NCBI RefSeq assembly: GCF_902493215.1
Contig: NZ_CABUOL010000013.1
Location: 1 to 64,000, forward strand
From: an uncultured Mediterranea sp.
Lineage (GTDB): Bacteria; Bacteroidota; Bacteroidia; Bacteroidales; Bacteroidaceae
Direction of reading: 5' to 3'
DNA: 64,000 bases
Positions within the stretch are counted from its first letter, which is position 1, and every line of letters starts with the position of its first letter. The notes below the pieces were generated by a model, which had not been told where the DNA came from, ran no database searches, and saw only the letters and a list, made by a program, of their open reading frames with translations. Made by a program: the position numbers and the translations under genes. Positions 33,429-42,518 of this stretch are shown one piece after another.

Positions 33429-35147
33429 TTATTTTATTGAGATTGTTTGGTTAGTAAATACAGGTGGATTGAACGGTCTGGTTGCTTCTTCGTAAGTTGC
33501 CCGTGTGGCCGCTTCTGTCGGTGTGGGGAGATGGGCCCGGTCGAATGTTACAAATTCTTCATAATCATATTTCCAGCTTTCTCCATATGCCGTGCTCATC
33601 ACACGTTTGTAGATAGCTTCACGAGAAGGAGCATTGAAGCCATGCATATTGCTTCGCATCATGCTTTCGGTTGTCGGTCGGTAAGCACCGCTCCAGTATG
33701 TACAAGCCCCTTCGTAGATACCTAAAGTTTCACCGTAGTTATCCTTTCCTTGGTAACGTGAATCTTTCAGAAATTTACTCCAGAGTACGGCATTTCTATC
33801 ATTGGTGAAATCTACATTGGCTGCCCATCCCATTTCCTGCATCTTTTGTGTATCTGTTATTTCAGAGGTTGGTATTCTTCCCATTTCTTGGTACGAATAT
33901 TCATCCATCAGTTTGCTGAAACCATGTCCGATACATTCATGGCAAAGCACTCGGCGGAACATGTCATCTTCCATTCCGTAAATCATAGGGCAATAGCCAA
34001 TGGCCAGATTGATGGTTTTTACTCCGTCGTTAAAGCCAAAATAACAGGTCCCGGCATACTCTTCTGTATTTAGGATGACGATACAGGTCGCTTCATTGAA
34101 CAGTTCGGGATTTTCTTTGAGAGTAGGTACTTCCATGGCATATTCTTGTACTTTGGAATGGTTCCCTTCTATCAGTGTACTTCCGCCCCCTTCCAACCGG
34201 CAACTGAACTTTGTATTGAATTGATTTCCAAAAGCATTGTTTAAAGAAACGGCGGTCACCATCCATATATCAAAATAACTGCGAAGAGATTTAATAGGCT
34301 CTTCAGTAAAGAAATTCTCTATACCTTTTTCCATGGCTTGCCGATAGTAACCATTGCTGATATCTGTATCAAGAAAACCATCTCCTAAAAATATGAGAGG
34401 AATTCCGTTCCCTTCGGTATGTTCTTGTATTAAAATTACTTTTTTATCTTGTGTGGTCAAGTCGGATGAAGTACCGACAGGCGCTTCTTTTTGGTTGATA
34501 TTGATGGTGGCTGATTCCATTAATATCTGATTCTCATCATTTATGTTTACGACCTGTACCTTGAGTTTGGCATTTCTGGCCGAACGCCTTTCGTTGGCTT
34601 GTATTTTTAGGATGATTTCTCCTTCCTCTATTGCGCGGGTCAGGGTGTTTTCTTTGGGAGTAATCCACGAGTAATTGTCTTCAGCCTTTAAAGTGATTTT
34701 TCCATTCTGTATATTGGTAGCGAATTTTATGCTGATTTCCTGTTCGTCAGCAGAAAGATCATAGACGGTCTGTTCTATATTTAGAACATCCATTGCCGCT
34801 TGTGTAAAAGTAACTTGAGCAGTTGCTTCTCCGCACGATAAAGTCAAAAGTCCTGTGCGTACTTCTCCCGTTCTGTTTTCTTCCTTAGCCAAAATTCCAA
34901 TACTGGCTGTACCTGCTTTGCCAGATGTGGGAGTTATTACAGCCCAAGAAGCATCTGTAGACGCTTTCCAATCATGTGTACTGGTAAAATCAACGGTAAT
35001 TCGTGAATTAATGCCAGAGTCTAAAATTTGATTTTGACTTTGTTCCGTTATAGTAATGGAAGCTGGTGTTTCTTCTTCCTTGGAACATGCTGCTATAATC
35101 GTAAATACAAAAAGCAGACATAATAGATGATAAATTTTTGTTTTCAT
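33429..35147 (-). CDS. M64-family metallopeptidase lipoprotein with BACON-like repeats
   Basis: A 572-residue surface lipoprotein (signal ends in IIAACSK). Residues about 30-115 and 118-215 look like two BACON or Ig-like domains (DWKASTDASWAVITPTSGKA; NYSWITPKENTLTR), often used for glycan or mucin binding. Residues about 235-560 are an M64 (IgA-peptidase-like) zinc protease: IPLIFLGDGF, and the metal motif HECIGHGFSKLMDEY with H403, E404, H407. It is the last gene of the leftward SusC/SusD-A operon, behind a hairpin at 35175-35207, so it may be made at a lower level than the genes before it. Protein or mucin cleavage is inferred. Confidence 0.85.
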   Translation of the reverse strand: MKTKIYHLLCLLFVFTIIAACSKEEETPASITITEQSQNQILDSGINSRITVDFTSTHDWKASTDASWAVITPTSGKAGTASIGILAKEENRTGEVRTGLLTLSCGEATAQVTFTQAAMDVLNIEQTVYDLSADEQEISIKFATNIQNGKITLKAEDNYSWITPKENTLTRAIEEGEIILKIQANERRSARNAKLKVQVVNINDENQILMESATININQKEAPVGTSSDLTTQDKKVILIQEHTEGNGIPLIFLGDGFLDTDISNGYYRQAMEKGIENFFTEEPIKSLRSYFDIWMVTAVSLNNAFGNQFNTKFSCRLEGGGSTLIEGNHSKVQEYAMEVPTLKENPELFNEATCIVILNTEEYAGTCYFGFNDGVKTINLAIGYCPMIYGMEDDMFRRVLCHECIGHGFSKLMDEYSYQEMGRIPTSEITDTQKMQEMGWAANVDFTNDRNAVLWSKFLKDSRYQGKDNYGETLGIYEGACTYWSGAYRPTTESMMRSNMHGFNAPSREAIYKRVMSTAYGESWKYDYEEFVTFDRAHLPTPTEAATRATYEEATRPFNPPVFTNQTISIK

Positions 35148-35174
35148 GTGGATTAGGTGGCTGTCTTAAGTTAA

Positions 35175-35210
35175 AAAGGGCATCCTCATTAAACTGGGAT
35201 GCCCTTTACA
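35175..35210 (-). terminator. Terminator/attenuator between the lipoprotein and M64 peptidase genes
   Basis: Minus strand: AAAGGGCATCC pairs with GGATGCCCTTT and is followed by TTAACTT. It divides the operon after the third gene; the peptidase gene shows no promoter of its own that I can see. Confidence 0.65.
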
Positions 35211-35226
35211 TATTGGTTTCAGTTTA

Positions 35227-36078
35227 TTATTTGGTCGTTTCTACCTTTCTCATTACAGTATCAGCCGTAAACCATGTGTATCCTGTAAATTGGCCTGTTG
35301 CAGAACTGAATAAAGCAGCAGTCATCGGATAATCAAATAGAATTAAGTTCAAATCTTCATTCCAGGAGGCTGACAGTGGATCGGTTACAAGATAGTTTCC
35401 GTCGATATAAGCAAGTACAGCATCTGCTACTCCTACAGGATCTCCAAAATCAAGTCCTTCTGCCAGTACTGTGTTCATTTTTACAGTAAGACCCTGAGGT
35501 GTGTATGCTATTGTAAATGGCATTTCAACTCCTTGGAGGGTCATTGTGCAATCGTAACCAGAGCGATCTTCACGAGTATTTAATACGATTGCCAAATTGC
35601 CTGCTCTACCGGCACTCAACGTCCAGTTCCCTGCCAAATTTGCATAAGGATCGGGAATTTCTTCGATGTTAACTTTACATGTGGCATTCCCTATAGTTGC
35701 ACCTTCAGCAGATGTGATTTTTACTGTAAAAGAACGGTCTAAGTTATCTTCAACAGTGTAAACTGATGAACGCAATTCTGCTTGAACAGTTTCTACACCT
35801 GAAGGCATAATAAGACTATTACTTGTCAGAATGATGGTTTCATCATTGGTAACAGAGGTCCCATTACAATCTGTAACTTCTATATTGACTCTTACAGGGC
35901 CTGTATGGTCACCTTCCAATGAGATGGGAATTTCTACCATGGAAGTATTTTCCGTCACTGATAATTCAGTGGATGCAAAGCCTACGGTAGCGTTTCCGCT
36001 ATTCATTTCCTCATCATCGCTACAAGCGGCAAATGATATCGGAAGTAAGCATAAAGCTAATAATTTGAGATATTTCAT
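35227..36078 (-). CDS. Surface lipoprotein of SusC/D-A operon (Calx-beta-like)
   Basis: A 283-residue lipoprotein (signal ends ISFAACSD). Residues about 25-145 form a Calx-beta-like or DUF4843-like beta domain (VGFASTELSVTENTSMVEIP; VYTVEDNLDRSFTVKITSA), and 150-283 a second beta domain (LAGNWTLSAGRAGNLAIVLN). Third in the operon after SusC-A and SusD-A, in the place held by SusE/SusF-type glycan-binding lipoproteins. Its ligand is unknown; the C-terminal domain starts with a form seen in lipocalin-like modules. Confidence 0.75.
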   Translation of the reverse strand: MKYLKLLALCLLPISFAACSDDEEMNSGNATVGFASTELSVTENTSMVEIPISLEGDHTGPVRVNIEVTDCNGTSVTNDETIILTSNSLIMPSGVETVQAELRSSVYTVEDNLDRSFTVKITSAEGATIGNATCKVNIEEIPDPYANLAGNWTLSAGRAGNLAIVLNTREDRSGYDCTMTLQGVEMPFTIAYTPQGLTVKMNTVLAEGLDFGDPVGVADAVLAYIDGNYLVTDPLSASWNEDLNLILFDYPMTAALFSSATGQFTGYTWFTADTVMRKVETTK

Positions 36079-36109
36079 ATGTTCTGTTCTTTTTAATTAA
36101 GTATATCAA

Positions 36110-37675
36110 TTAATAACCAGGATTCTGTTGGCCTTTCAGCTGAGGATTTGCATCATACTCTGCTTTGGGGATAGGCCATACGAAACGATTATCACCAGCT
36201 TGTTTGGACAATGCAGTGGTGTTCACTCCACCCGGCTGAAGAACCATGGTTGATTCTTGGTATGCATTAGCACGATCGATGCCAAGATTCCAACGCTTCA
36301 GGTCGATTAACTGGAAACCTTCACCCACCAATTCTTTGTGGCGTTCGTTCTGAATGGCTGTCAATATCGTGGCATTTGTATAGCTCTTGTCAGTATATTC
36401 TGCAATACGTGTACGACACAAATCGTTCAAGTATTTGCTGGCATTTGTTACATCATTCTTTGCGGCGTATGCTTCCGCAGCAATCAGATATTGCTCAGCA
36501 ATACGGAATGGTTTCGGCTTGTTGATATAGTGATTATCCACAATTGTTTGCGAATATATATCGGGGTTGCCGGGGTATTTGTCGAAAACATATACGTCTG
36601 CTTCCGAGCCGTTTGACAGAGCTAGATGATAGGGAGCAAAGAAAGACGTGAAACGAATATCTTTGTCTCCATCCGTATAGAGGTCAATCAAGCTTTGAGA
36701 AGGAATAAAGTCCATTACTTGTGGATCTCCATTCTTGTATTGTCCCCAGAACATTGTACCATTTGTAGAGCAGAGTTCATCTGGAGCGGCAGTATATATC
36801 TGCCAGATAACTTCTGTACCATAGTCTGTTACCCACATAGCACGGAATGCTTCTCCGTCATTGATAAGAGGGTACTTATTGCTGCTTATCAGTGCTGTTG
36901 ATGCGCTTATTGCTGTATCATAGTCTTTTGTCCATAATGCAATGCGAGCGCGCAGAGCTGTTACCAAATCCTGGCTGATGTAGTTGTATTTGGCCTGAGT
37001 ATTGGAATTAACGGTTTTGTTTTCATTTACCAATCTTTCAGCCTCTGCCAAATCTTTGTTGATCTGCTCAAATGTAGCTTGCAAAGATGAGCGGCCCGGA
37101 TATTTACTGTTGTCGGTAGCATTGGAAACGTATGTCAGCTGTAAGGGAAGTCCATAAACCTCAGCGGCAGTGCTGGGATCGTATGCCTCGCAGAAGAACG
37201 TTGCCAGATTGTAATAGGCAAATGCACGTGAGAAATAAGCTTCTCCTGCCCAACAGTCAATTAAAGCACGGTCTGCTTCACTAATACCGGGTATTTCACC
37301 GTTTACCAATTTCTGATAAGAATCAATATAATAATTGCTACGTGCAATCAAAGTGTAGAAGTTACCCCAAATGGCTTCGATGTTACCATCAGAAGACTGG
37401 AAATCCCATCTGTATTGATTTCCATACGTGTTACTGTAGCTGGCGGTAGCATGAAAGTCTGCGCATTGGAATTCCGGTGTCAGAACGTGTCCACCCGAAG
37501 TCAGAGTCCTATATGGAGAATATAAGCCGATACGGGCACTTTTGAAGTCATTGGCTGTAGTCATGTACTGACTTTCTTCTACAGCATTGTAGGGATATTT
37601 CTCCATGTCACAGGAAGTCAATCCTACTGCTGCAAACAAGACGGATAAAATAATATTTCTTTTTTTCATTTTCAT
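36110..37675 (-). CDS. SusD/RagB-like nutrient-binding lipoprotein (A)
   Basis: A 521-residue outer-membrane lipoprotein (signal ends AAVGLTSCDMEKYP), the lid and binding partner of the TonB channel SusC-A. SusD marks: the tetratrico-like helices (GEAYFSRAFAYYNLATFFCE; EQINKDLAEAERLV; ALRARIALWTKDYDTA) and the C-terminal AIQNERHKELVGEGFQLIDL followed by KRWNLGI, and the end WPIPKAEYDANPQLKGQQNPGY. It follows SusC-A by 21 bases. Ligand class (glycan or peptide) is not decided; the M64 peptidase downstream leaves room for a protein or glycoprotein substrate. Confidence 0.95.
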   Translation of the reverse strand: MKMKKRNIILSVLFAAVGLTSCDMEKYPYNAVEESQYMTTANDFKSARIGLYSPYRTLTSGGHVLTPEFQCADFHATASYSNTYGNQYRWDFQSSDGNIEAIWGNFYTLIARSNYYIDSYQKLVNGEIPGISEADRALIDCWAGEAYFSRAFAYYNLATFFCEAYDPSTAAEVYGLPLQLTYVSNATDNSKYPGRSSLQATFEQINKDLAEAERLVNENKTVNSNTQAKYNYISQDLVTALRARIALWTKDYDTAISASTALISSNKYPLINDGEAFRAMWVTDYGTEVIWQIYTAAPDELCSTNGTMFWGQYKNGDPQVMDFIPSQSLIDLYTDGDKDIRFTSFFAPYHLALSNGSEADVYVFDKYPGNPDIYSQTIVDNHYINKPKPFRIAEQYLIAAEAYAAKNDVTNASKYLNDLCRTRIAEYTDKSYTNATILTAIQNERHKELVGEGFQLIDLKRWNLGIDRANAYQESTMVLQPGGVNTTALSKQAGDNRFVWPIPKAEYDANPQLKGQQNPGY

Positions 37676-37696
37676 AAATTCGTTAGTGGTTCATGT

Positions 37697-40675
37697 TTAG
37701 AAAGTGAGTTCAAGTCCAAACGTAAACTGCTTGGTATTCGGATAGTTACCCAGCTGCATGTTGTTGTCAATTTCCGGGTCATAACCTCTATACTTGGTAA
37801 CAGTCCACAGGTTACGGCCTACGAAGAATACGCGAGCGCTTTCCATGAAACCCGTGCGACGCATCCAGTTCTTCGGCAGGTCATAGCTGACAGTCAGGTT
37901 TTTCAGACGCATGAACGATGCATTCTCCAACAAGTGGGTGTCAAATTGCATCGGCGAGTCGGGAGTTGAGATGTTGGTAATATCACCCGGCTTCTGCCAC
38001 ATCGTGAGCATATCAACAGTCTGATTCATAGAGTTGGCAAATTGTGTATTCTCAGTAAACCAGCGTTCGTTGTTGAACATATATTGCCCCAGCATATAAG
38101 CAAAATCTGCTGAAACTGTGACGCCTTTCCAGCTAAGTTTGCTTCCGAAACCGCCGGAATAAGGAGCAAATTGCTGTTTACCTGTAAATACGGCATCGTC
38201 TTCAGAGTAGGTTTTGGTCAAGTTGCCATTCTTGTCATACCACATGTTGTAACCATCACGTGGGTCAACACCAGCCCAACGGGTACTGAAATATTCACCA
38301 TAAGGCTTGCCGACCTGAAGTTTCAGACCTGTGTTAGCCAATACATATTCGTCCAAACCGTTGAACAATTTGGTAATTTCATTTTTGTTATAGTTAAAGT
38401 TGGCAGATACACTCCAATTGACGCCTGCCACATCTTTAAGAATGTCTACATTTGCTGTAATATCCACACCACGGTTGCGCATGCTGGCTACATTACCCCA
38501 ACCTGCAGAGAAACCAGTTGTGTAGGAGAAAGGAATCTGCATCAACATGTCTTCTGTCAGACGGTTGTAGAATTCTACATCCAAATTAACTCGGTCGAAC
38601 AAACGGGTATTCAAAGCTACATTGGCAGTTTTTACAACTTCCCATGTCAGGTCTGGATTGGCAGGATTGCCAATTGCTGTACCAGTTTCTCCACCGTACA
38701 TGGAACCGGAGCTGATAAGACCATAAGCCATGTATGCAGAAAGAGCTGAAGAGTTACCTACTGTACCGTAGCTGGCTTTGAGTTGTAAGTCGTTAATCCA
38801 TTCTACATCGCTCAGGAAGTTTTCTTTCTTCAAATCCCACATAGCGCCTACAGACCAGAAGTTACCCCATTGGTTATTAAGACCGAAGAGTGAAGAGCCG
38901 TCACGACGATAAGATGCGTCAAAGAAGTATTTCTCGTCGTAATTGTAGCTCAATGTTGCAAAATAGGAGTTGAATACCGTTTCTGATTTGGAATGTGAAG
39001 GCTTTTCCGTGGTAGCACCTGCATTCAGTAACATAAGACGACTGTCTTTCAAACCATTTACTCTAACACCGAATGACTGGTCTTTTGAGATGATGGATTC
39101 CTGACCACCCAGTAAGGTTACGTTGTGACTGTCAATGTTGAATTTGTACTCAGCAGTATTCGTGTAGGTGAACGAGTAGTAACGTTCAAAACTTTCTGAT
39201 GCAGTTCCTGCTCCAATGAAAGGTCCTTCCGGATAAGCGACCTGAGAATTTCGGTAATCAAAAGCTTCCACAGCTTGGGCTGCACGGATATTCAAACCTT
39301 TAATTGGGTTGATGTTAAGGTAAGTATTACCGTTGATACGAATCAAATCACGGTTTGAAGGTTGTAATTCAGACAAGTAATAAGGATTGTATACACCGCC
39401 TTGTACTCTGTCGAAGAAATCCAGGCGTTCACCGAATCCTGTGAAGTTTCCTTCCTCGTCGGTCAGAATCTCATAATAGCTCTGGTCAGGACGATATACA
39501 CGGGCAGCAAAAGCTTTGTTGTAAAAACTATTGGCAGTATTTCCAAATGCGGCAGTATTGTATTTCTGGAAAGACAAGTTGAGGTTGACACCTGCTTTCA
39601 TCCACTTGTTGATGTTGGCTTCGATGTTTGAACGGAGTGTTTCACGACGCAAGTCTGAATCGTCCATAATACCTTCCATGTCGTAATGTCCGAAAGAGAA
39701 GAAGTAGTTAATAGTTTCCGTACCGCCTGTTACACTCAAGTTGTATTCTTGCATCGGAGCAGTTCCTCCAAAGAATACATCAGACCAGTCGGTAGAAATA
39801 CCATTATTAATATAGAAGTTCTTTTCTGCCTGGAACTGGGCATTGTTTGCCAGTGACGGATCCAGAATTTCCTGGAAATTCAGCCACTGTTCGGCATTCA
39901 TCATTGTTACGTTATCACCTGTCATTTTGGACAGACCGTACTGGGCACTGATATTGATTTTGGCTTTTTCCCCTCTTTTACCTTTCTTGGAAGTTAAGAT
40001 AACAACACCGTTGGCAGCACGCGAACCATAGATTGCTGTAGATGAAGCATCTTTCAGTACGGTCATATTCTCGATGTCGTTCGGGTTCAATGAGGTGAAT
40101 GTACTGGCTGAGATAGGAGAACCGTCCAATATAAACAGAGGTGCGGAGCTACCTTCGATGGAGCTTACACCACGCAGACGCATGCTGACGCTTTGGCTGG
40201 GCTCACCGGAAGGTGTGAAGACCTGCAAACCTGCTACCTGACCTTGAAGAGCGTCACCTACGTTGGCAACCGGAGTATTAGACAGCTTTTCTCCTCCTAC
40301 TGCCGTCACAGAACCAACGACGCTTCCGAGTTTTTTGCCAGAACCATAACCGGTGATTACAACTTCATCCAAAAGTTCTGTATTCGGCTTCATCATAACC
40401 TTCAGATTGGGCCGGATTGTAACTTTTTGTTCTTCCATACCAATGTAGGAAACTACCAAAGTCTTCGCGGAACTTGGTACGTTCGCAATCTGGAACTTAC
40501 CGTCTACATCAGTAATAGCACCGAGCTGAGTATTTTCAACTCTTACTGACGCTCCAATAACTGGCTGCCCGTCTTCTTCAGAAATCACAACACCTGTGAC
40601 GGTCTGAGTTTGGGCAGTTACCAAGCCTATTCCTACAAAGAGGCAGGCCAATAACAGCATTAATTTTCTTTTCAT
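37697..40675 (-). CDS. SusC/RagA-like TonB-dependent channel (A), expressed orientation
   Basis: A 992-residue outer-membrane protein: signal peptide 1-21 (cleaved after LVTA), carboxypeptidase-like beta domain (about 25-100, VTGVVISEEDGQPVIGASVR), plug (about 115-230, LLDEVVITGYGSGKK, MRLRGVSSIEGSSAPLFILD and a TSKKGKRGE end), then the 22-strand barrel ending KQFTFGLELTF. It opens the leftward operon with SusD-A, a lipoprotein and the M64 peptidase. The promoter is at 40732-40761. Codon 68 begins a 39-base stretch (40436-40474) repeated exactly, in inverted orientation, at the same place in SusC-B. Flanking DNA of the two genes differs, so the identity marks a recombination site. Confidence 0.97.
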   Translation of the reverse strand: MKRKLMLLLACLFVGIGLVTAQTQTVTGVVISEEDGQPVIGASVRVENTQLGAITDVDGKFQIANVPSSAKTLVVSYIGMEEQKVTIRPNLKVMMKPNTELLDEVVITGYGSGKKLGSVVGSVTAVGGEKLSNTPVANVGDALQGQVAGLQVFTPSGEPSQSVSMRLRGVSSIEGSSAPLFILDGSPISASTFTSLNPNDIENMTVLKDASSTAIYGSRAANGVVILTSKKGKRGEKAKINISAQYGLSKMTGDNVTMMNAEQWLNFQEILDPSLANNAQFQAEKNFYINNGISTDWSDVFFGGTAPMQEYNLSVTGGTETINYFFSFGHYDMEGIMDDSDLRRETLRSNIEANINKWMKAGVNLNLSFQKYNTAAFGNTANSFYNKAFAARVYRPDQSYYEILTDEEGNFTGFGERLDFFDRVQGGVYNPYYLSELQPSNRDLIRINGNTYLNINPIKGLNIRAAQAVEAFDYRNSQVAYPEGPFIGAGTASESFERYYSFTYTNTAEYKFNIDSHNVTLLGGQESIISKDQSFGVRVNGLKDSRLMLLNAGATTEKPSHSKSETVFNSYFATLSYNYDEKYFFDASYRRDGSSLFGLNNQWGNFWSVGAMWDLKKENFLSDVEWINDLQLKASYGTVGNSSALSAYMAYGLISSGSMYGGETGTAIGNPANPDLTWEVVKTANVALNTRLFDRVNLDVEFYNRLTEDMLMQIPFSYTTGFSAGWGNVASMRNRGVDITANVDILKDVAGVNWSVSANFNYNKNEITKLFNGLDEYVLANTGLKLQVGKPYGEYFSTRWAGVDPRDGYNMWYDKNGNLTKTYSEDDAVFTGKQQFAPYSGGFGSKLSWKGVTVSADFAYMLGQYMFNNERWFTENTQFANSMNQTVDMLTMWQKPGDITNISTPDSPMQFDTHLLENASFMRLKNLTVSYDLPKNWMRRTGFMESARVFFVGRNLWTVTKYRGYDPEIDNNMQLGNYPNTKQFTFGLELTF
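40436..40474 (-). repeat. Inverted repeat IR1 inside susC-A (39 bp)
   Basis: Identical, base for base, to 43846-43884 on the other strand. Encodes SSAKTLVVSYIGM in both genes. Flanks diverge on both sides at once (CCA|...|GAAG here, GGG|...|CAGA in IR2). Confidence 0.95.
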
Positions 40676-41103
40676 AAATTCTCTCTTAAAGTTTAACTTT
40701 ACATTAATTGTTTCTTTACTCTAACGAAATGCAAATTTATTAATAAATATGAAATGCGCAATTGTTTTATCAAGAAAAGCTGCAAAATCTGTCAAATTGT
40801 TATTCGAAATCTTTATTTTATGCTTAATAACAGATTTTATAGAGAAAGAATGCCTGAATTAATGCGACTGGCGTGTCAATATGAAGCCTCGAATTAAACA
40901 CTCTTTCCAAATAAATATATGTATTTTATGCAAAAATGTTAATTTTAGGCTGGGGTTTTATTTCAAAAAACAATATTGAAGAACATATTTTTTTCAATCA
41001 GACACGAAAAACAGCCATCTTAACCGGGTAAACACCGCTCGAAAAGGAGGATTTTTAAGATTTGTTTTCGGGTCTTCCGCAGAGGAAGCAGCGGCCTTGA
41101 AAC
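40676..41103. other. Intergenic control region between susC-A and the recombinase
   Basis: 428 AT-rich bases. They hold the susC-A promoter (40732-40761, minus) and a 9-base inverted repeat AAAATCTGT (40784-40792) / ACAGATTTT (40830-40838), a possible regulator or recombinase site. No good promoter for the recombinase was found; the region just before it (41040-41100) is more GC-rich and has no consensus element. Confidence 0.6.
40732..40761 (-). promoter_or_regulatory. Promoter of susC-A, inside the invertible segment
   Basis: Minus strand TTG (40759-40761), 19-base spacer, TAAATTTG (40732-40739): a full Bacteroidota promoter with a leader of about 50 bases. It is the only strong promoter seen for either SusC operon. 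Confidence 0.8.
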
Positions 41104-42291
41104 ATGCGCCTGAAAAACGTTAAAGGTATGGATAAAATAGTTTACAATCTGGTATACAACCGGAAAAAGGCATTGAATAAAAGAGGAATGGCACTGGTTC
41201 AGATAGAAGCGTATCTGCACCAAAGGAAGAAGTATTTCTCCACCAAGGTGTATCTGAAGCCGGAACAATGGGACGAGCGGAGGCAACTCGTAAAGTGTCA
41301 TCCCAACAGCGAGGCGCTGAACTGGTGGCTGAACGAATGTGTGGCACGAATCGAAAAGGTCGAACTGGACTTGTGGCAGCAAGGGAAGGCTATATCGCTG
41401 GACGCTATCAAGGAAGCGATACGCAAGAAGGAAAATGTCAGGTCTTTCTTTGCATTCTATGCACACGAAGCTTCGCAAGCCGTCCTGAAGGAAAGTACCC
41501 GGAAGAATCACCTGACAACCCTCGCTTTGCTGAAGATGTTCAAGCCCGAAGTGGAGTTTGCAGAGGTTACTTTCGACTTCGTTTGTGGGTTCGAGCATTT
41601 TCTACGCCAAAAGGGCTATCACGTCAATACCGTCGCCAAGCACATCAAGCACCTCAAGCGCTATGTCAATATGGCCATCAACAAAGAGCTGATGAAAGAA
41701 CAGCAATATGCTTTCCGGAAATATAAAATAAAGACGGTGGAAAACTCCCATACCCATCTGACGCCCGAAGAATTGGAGAAGATGGAAGGGTTGCGGCGAA
41801 ATAAACGTCCGTTTCGGCAGAGAAAAACGCTGGATGCCTTCCTGTTCTGCTGCTATACAGGGCTGAGGTATTCGGACTTTGTACAGATGAAGCCTCAAAA
41901 CCTGATTAATATCCGCCAGGAAGTGTGGCTCACTTATAAATCGGTCAAGACAGGGAATGAAGTGCATTTGCCACTGCACCTGTTGTTTGGCGGTAAGGCC
42001 ATTGCCATTTTAAAGGAATATGAGAACGATTTAGGAAGTTTCTTCCGCCTGAAAGACAATTCGAATATCAACAAAGAGCTCAGACTGCTTGCCAGACGGG
42101 CCGAAATCAACAAGCGGGTATCATTCCACACCGCCCGCCACACCAACGCAACTCTTCTTATATATAATGGTGTAAATATTACGACCGTACAGAAATTGTT
42201 GGGGCACAAAAGTGTGAAGACGACCCAGGTCTACACCAATATCATGGACCGTACCATTGTGCACGATTTGGAATCGCATCAGGGGGCATAG
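41104..42291 (+). CDS. Tyrosine recombinase (putative SusC-switch invertase)
   Basis: A 395-residue phage-integrase-family recombinase of the Bacteroides type. N-terminal arm-binding domain (about 8-75, ALVQIEAYLHQRKKYFSTKV), SAM-like core-binding domain (about 110-205), catalytic domain (about 215-395). The catalytic residues are present: R255 in CYTGLRYSD, HTARH (H342, R345), LGHKS (H368) and the nucleophile Y377 in QVYTNI. It lies between the two inverted repeats, transcribed away from susC-A, so it travels with the segment it probably flips. No excisionase, transfer genes or att-like direct repeats are beside it, which argues against an integrated element. ATG 41128 (MDKIVYNLVYN) is an alternative start. 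Confidence 0.92.
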   Translation: MRLKNVKGMDKIVYNLVYNRKKALNKRGMALVQIEAYLHQRKKYFSTKVYLKPEQWDERRQLVKCHPNSEALNWWLNECVARIEKVELDLWQQGKAISLDAIKEAIRKKENVRSFFAFYAHEASQAVLKESTRKNHLTTLALLKMFKPEVEFAEVTFDFVCGFEHFLRQKGYHVNTVAKHIKHLKRYVNMAINKELMKEQQYAFRKYKIKTVENSHTHLTPEELEKMEGLRRNKRPFRQRKTLDAFLFCCYTGLRYSDFVQMKPQNLINIRQEVWLTYKSVKTGNEVHLPLHLLFGGKAIAILKEYENDLGSFFRLKDNSNINKELRLLARRAEINKRVSFHTARHTNATLLIYNGVNITTVQKLLGHKSVKTTQVYTNIMDRTIVHDLESHQGA

Positions 42292-42381
42292 GGGACAATA
42301 AAAAAGGGAAATACCGAAATGTAAGGATAATTCATTTTTCGACTTTCTATCAACCGACAATATCACCGGAGGTGTATTGGG

Positions 42382-42453
42382 GAATGTTTGAAACATAGGG
42401 GGCTTATGTTTCAAACATTCGACCCCAATGTTTCAAACATACGGCCATTGGGG
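42382..42453. repeat. Cluster of ATGTTT(S)AAACAT palindromes between convergent genes
   Basis: A perfect inverted repeat with 16-base arms (42382-42397 and 42405-42420, loop of seven) made of GAATGTTTGAAACATA, then a third AATGTTTCAAACATA copy (42427-42441) inside a CCCCAATG/CATTGGGG pair (42423-42430 with 42446-42453). It could act as a two-way terminator for the recombinase and hydrolase genes or as protein-binding sites; there is no T-run. Confidence 0.7.
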
Positions 42454-42518
42454 TTCAAACCTTCTTCTGACACGACCTGCTTGCAGATTGCGGAATTGTT
42501 GTCAGATGTTGGATATTT

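Noticed and set aside
41104..42291. Integrase of an integrated element or of the prophage
   Set aside because: It is 21 kb from the prophage, has no transfer, replication or excision genes and no att-like direct repeats beside it; the inverted repeats in susC explain it better.
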